15,398 nt of DNA, from assembly GCA_020430865.1 (NCBI GenBank), contig JAGQIY010001014.1, positions 1 through 15,398 of the forward strand, given 5' to 3'. Below the pieces are notes generated by a model. The model did not search any database. It was not told the origin of the DNA and worked only from the letters and a program-made list of their open reading frames with translations. Numbering within the stretch: position 1 is the stretch's first letter; every line of letters starts with the position of its first letter. This stretch comes from Myxococcales bacterium (GTDB taxonomy: Bacteria; Myxococcota; Polyangia; Polyangiales; Polyangiaceae). The translations under genes and the position numbers were made by a program. Positions 13,934 through 15,398 of the stretch are shown one piece after another.

Positions 13934-14938
13934 ATGGGGCGTGATCCGTCTGCTGCACAGCCAAACCAGAACCGCGTGGTGATCCCACGGCGTGAGGCGC
14001 TGACCCGCGTCGGGCTGGCCGGCGCCGTGATGGGCGCAGCCGCGGTCACCGCCAGGCTCACCTACGATCCCGGAGGATTCGGCCTCGCGACTCCCGAGGG
14101 TGAGCGTCAGGTGCGGGACTTCCAGGTGGGCGCTGCTGACCTGCCAGTGATGGCCATCGCCAAGAGCAGCAAGGACCCCGAGGTGCTCGCGCGCCTCGCG
14201 GTCGAGGCCGTGGGCGGCATGAAGCGCTTCGTGTCTCGCGGAGACGTCGTCGCGATCAAGCCCAACATCGGCTGGGACCGCCAGCCGGCGCACGCGGCCA
14301 ATACGAATCCGCTGGTCGTGGCTGCCGTCGTGAAGATGGTGTTCGACGCTGGCGCCTCGAAGGTCGTGGTGACGGACGCCTCCTGCAACGAGCCGAACCG
14401 TTGCTTCCAGCGCTCGGGGATCTGGCGCGCGGCGCACAGCCTGGGAGCCACCGTGATTCTCCCTGCGGAGCATCGTTTCCGTGAGATACGCATGAAGGGC
14501 GACGTGCTCGATCAGTGGCCCGTCTACACGCCGCTGGTCAACGCCGACAAGGTCATCAACATGCCGGTGGCCAAGCATCACAACCTCTCGAAGTTCACCG
14601 CGGCGATGAAGAACTGGTATGGCGTGCTCGGGGGGCGGCGTAATCGCCTGCACCAGAACATCGACACCAGCATCGCGGATCTGGCGACCTTCATGCGTCC
14701 CACGTTGACCGTGGTGGACGCGACGCGGGTGCTGATGCGCAACGGTCCTCAGGGCGGCAACATCGACGACGCCAAGGACATGCATCAGGTCATCGCGAGC
14801 CTCGATCAAGTCGCCGCGGACGCCTATGGCTGCACGCTGATCGGCGAGAAGCCGGAGAACGTGAAGTACCTGGCGATGGGTCACGAGCGCGGTATCGGCA
14901 ACATGAACTGGAAGGAGCTGCGGGTCGTCGAGGTCTGA
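13934..14938 (+). CDS. Tat-exported DUF362 domain protein
   Basis: This is a 334-residue protein from the ATG at 13934, chosen because AAGGTGAG (13922-13929) sits at ideal distance; the frame is open to a TTG at 13898, but those 12 residues look untranslated. The N-terminus has a twin-arginine signal: PRREALTRVGLAGAVMGAAAVTA at about residues 19-41. The DUF362 domain follows: GDVVAIKPNIGWDR, NTNPLVVAAVVKMVFDAGASKVVVTDAS, then VINMPVAKHHNLSKFTAAMKNWYGVLGG and the INMP/NGP blocks. DUF362 proteins are often found with iron-sulfur proteins, and the function is not established. Tat export fits a folded, perhaps cofactor-bound protein. A further gene starts 35 bases downstream on the same strand. 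Confidence 0.85.
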   Translation: MGRDPSAAQPNQNRVVIPRREALTRVGLAGAVMGAAAVTARLTYDPGGFGLATPEGERQVRDFQVGAADLPVMAIAKSSKDPEVLARLAVEAVGGMKRFVSRGDVVAIKPNIGWDRQPAHAANTNPLVVAAVVKMVFDAGASKVVVTDASCNEPNRCFQRSGIWRAAHSLGATVILPAEHRFREIRMKGDVLDQWPVYTPLVNADKVINMPVAKHHNLSKFTAAMKNWYGVLGGRRNRLHQNIDTSIADLATFMRPTLTVVDATRVLMRNGPQGGNIDDAKDMHQVIASLDQVAADAYGCTLIGEKPENVKYLAMGHERGIGNMNWKELRVVEV

Positions 14939-14973
14939 CCTCGACTGCACCTGGCGGCTCTCACGAGGACCCG

Positions 14974-15398
14974 ATGCAATCACTGGGCACGTCACCGAAT
15001 GGCGCTTCGGGCGCTACCCGTGCAGCTCACCGTGGCGCTAGTCCCGGCGGAGAGCTGCCGTCCCCCATCCCCTGGCTAGGCGCAGCGGGAGAGGTGCCGG
15101 CGCTGGACGGCGTCACCACGGAGCAGGCGCTCCAGACGGGGCTCGCGCCGAGGAACGAGCCTGCTGGACTTGCTGAACCCGCGGCGAAACAAGCATGCGG
15201 GTGTGGCGCGAGCGGTGGTTGTGGCTCCAAGGCGGGGTCGACTGCGCAGACGGTCGCGGCTGCGGCGGGGGCGGCAGACACGGCGGCACCTGCCGCGCCT
15301 AACCCCCAAAAAGCCAAGGCGTCCAGGCCCAAGAAGAAGCGCCCGGGGTCGGGGATCCCGGCGCGCAAGGGCATTCGGATCTTGGTTTGGGTGAGGCG
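14974..15398 (+). CDS. Partial gene, Ala/Pro-rich N-terminus with Cys motif
   Basis: The frame is open from the ATG at 14974 to the window edge (141 codons) and is therefore truncated. A GAGGA (14965-14969) sits four bases before the ATG, a good ribosome site, and the gene follows DUF362 by 35 bases, so an operon is likely. Residues 1-109 are Ala/Gly/Pro-rich and probably disordered, with the compact motif CGCGASGGCG (Cys75, Cys77, Cys83). Residues 113-132 are Lys/Arg-rich, and the last residues (IRILVWV) look like the beginning of a hydrophobic segment, as at the cytoplasmic edge of a membrane helix. DUF362 genes are frequently followed by membrane 4Fe-4S proteins of the NapH type, which is a possible identity but is not shown by the visible sequence. 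The family is not recognised. Confidence 0.55.
   Translation, partial: MQSLGTSPNGASGATRAAHRGASPGGELPSPIPWLGAAGEVPALDGVTTEQALQTGLAPRNEPAGLAEPAAKQACGCGASGGCGSKAGSTAQTVAAAAGAADTAAPAAPNPQKAKASRPKKKRPGSGIPARKGIRILVWVR

Noticed and set aside
15027..15374. 115-codon frame on the - strand at the right edge
   Set aside because: It is antisense to the + frame, which has a good ribosome site and operon position; its composition looks like a shadow.

Overview
The window looks like a piece of a chromosome from a very GC-rich myxobacterium-like organism (Myxococcota, possibly the Polyangia/Sorangiineae side). This is inferred from the strong G/C bias at codon third positions, frequent GTG starts, a long proline/serine-rich low-complexity protein region, a cysteine-rich lipoprotein-like protein and the mix of families present. 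No mobile element, CRISPR array, rRNA or tRNA gene was seen. Most genes are ordinary housekeeping or conserved accessory genes; the unusual points are in domain architecture and in intergenic structure.

Region 1 (1-5858, + strand) is a gene train. It holds the 3' end of a DUF4175-like coiled-coil protein, an exported Peptidase_MA/TPR metalloprotease-like protein, phosphatidylserine decarboxylase (psd), and a class I methyltransferase with a ~430-residue disordered N-terminus. Two junctions are 4-base ATGA stop/start overlaps (1179-1182 and 3804-3807). A sigma70-like promoter overlaps the stop codon just before psd, so psd and the methyltransferase may also be transcribed on their own.

Region 2 (5865-8374) holds an FAD-linked oxidase of the alkylglycerone-phosphate-synthase (AGPS) type on the - strand. 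It is convergent with the methyltransferase and carries an extra C-terminal module that resembles a decayed copy of its own FAD-binding half-domain. Divergent from it is a small cysteine-rich lipoprotein-like gene, and a perfect 12-bp palindrome lies between the two starts.

Region 3 (8493-10426, + strand) is a two-gene signalling unit: a diguanylate cyclase with a pseudo-receiver domain, overlapped by 4 bases with an HDOD protein.

Region 4 (10484-13506, - strand) is a translation-associated cluster in the order rpmE (L31), DUF1385/YqhQ-like membrane protein, prfA (RF1), and an unrecognised 144-residue protein where prmC is often found. A strong hairpin lies between rpmE and the DUF1385 gene. 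The rpmE leader can fold into two hairpins, one with a cUUCGg tetraloop.

Region 5 (13507-15398) begins with a ~430-bp intergenic region that is rich in hairpins and ends in an AT-rich patch with a 13-bp palindrome. It is followed by a Tat-exported DUF362 protein and by a gene cut by the window edge, which encodes an Ala/Pro-rich N-terminus with a C-x-C-x5-C motif leading into what may be a membrane segment.
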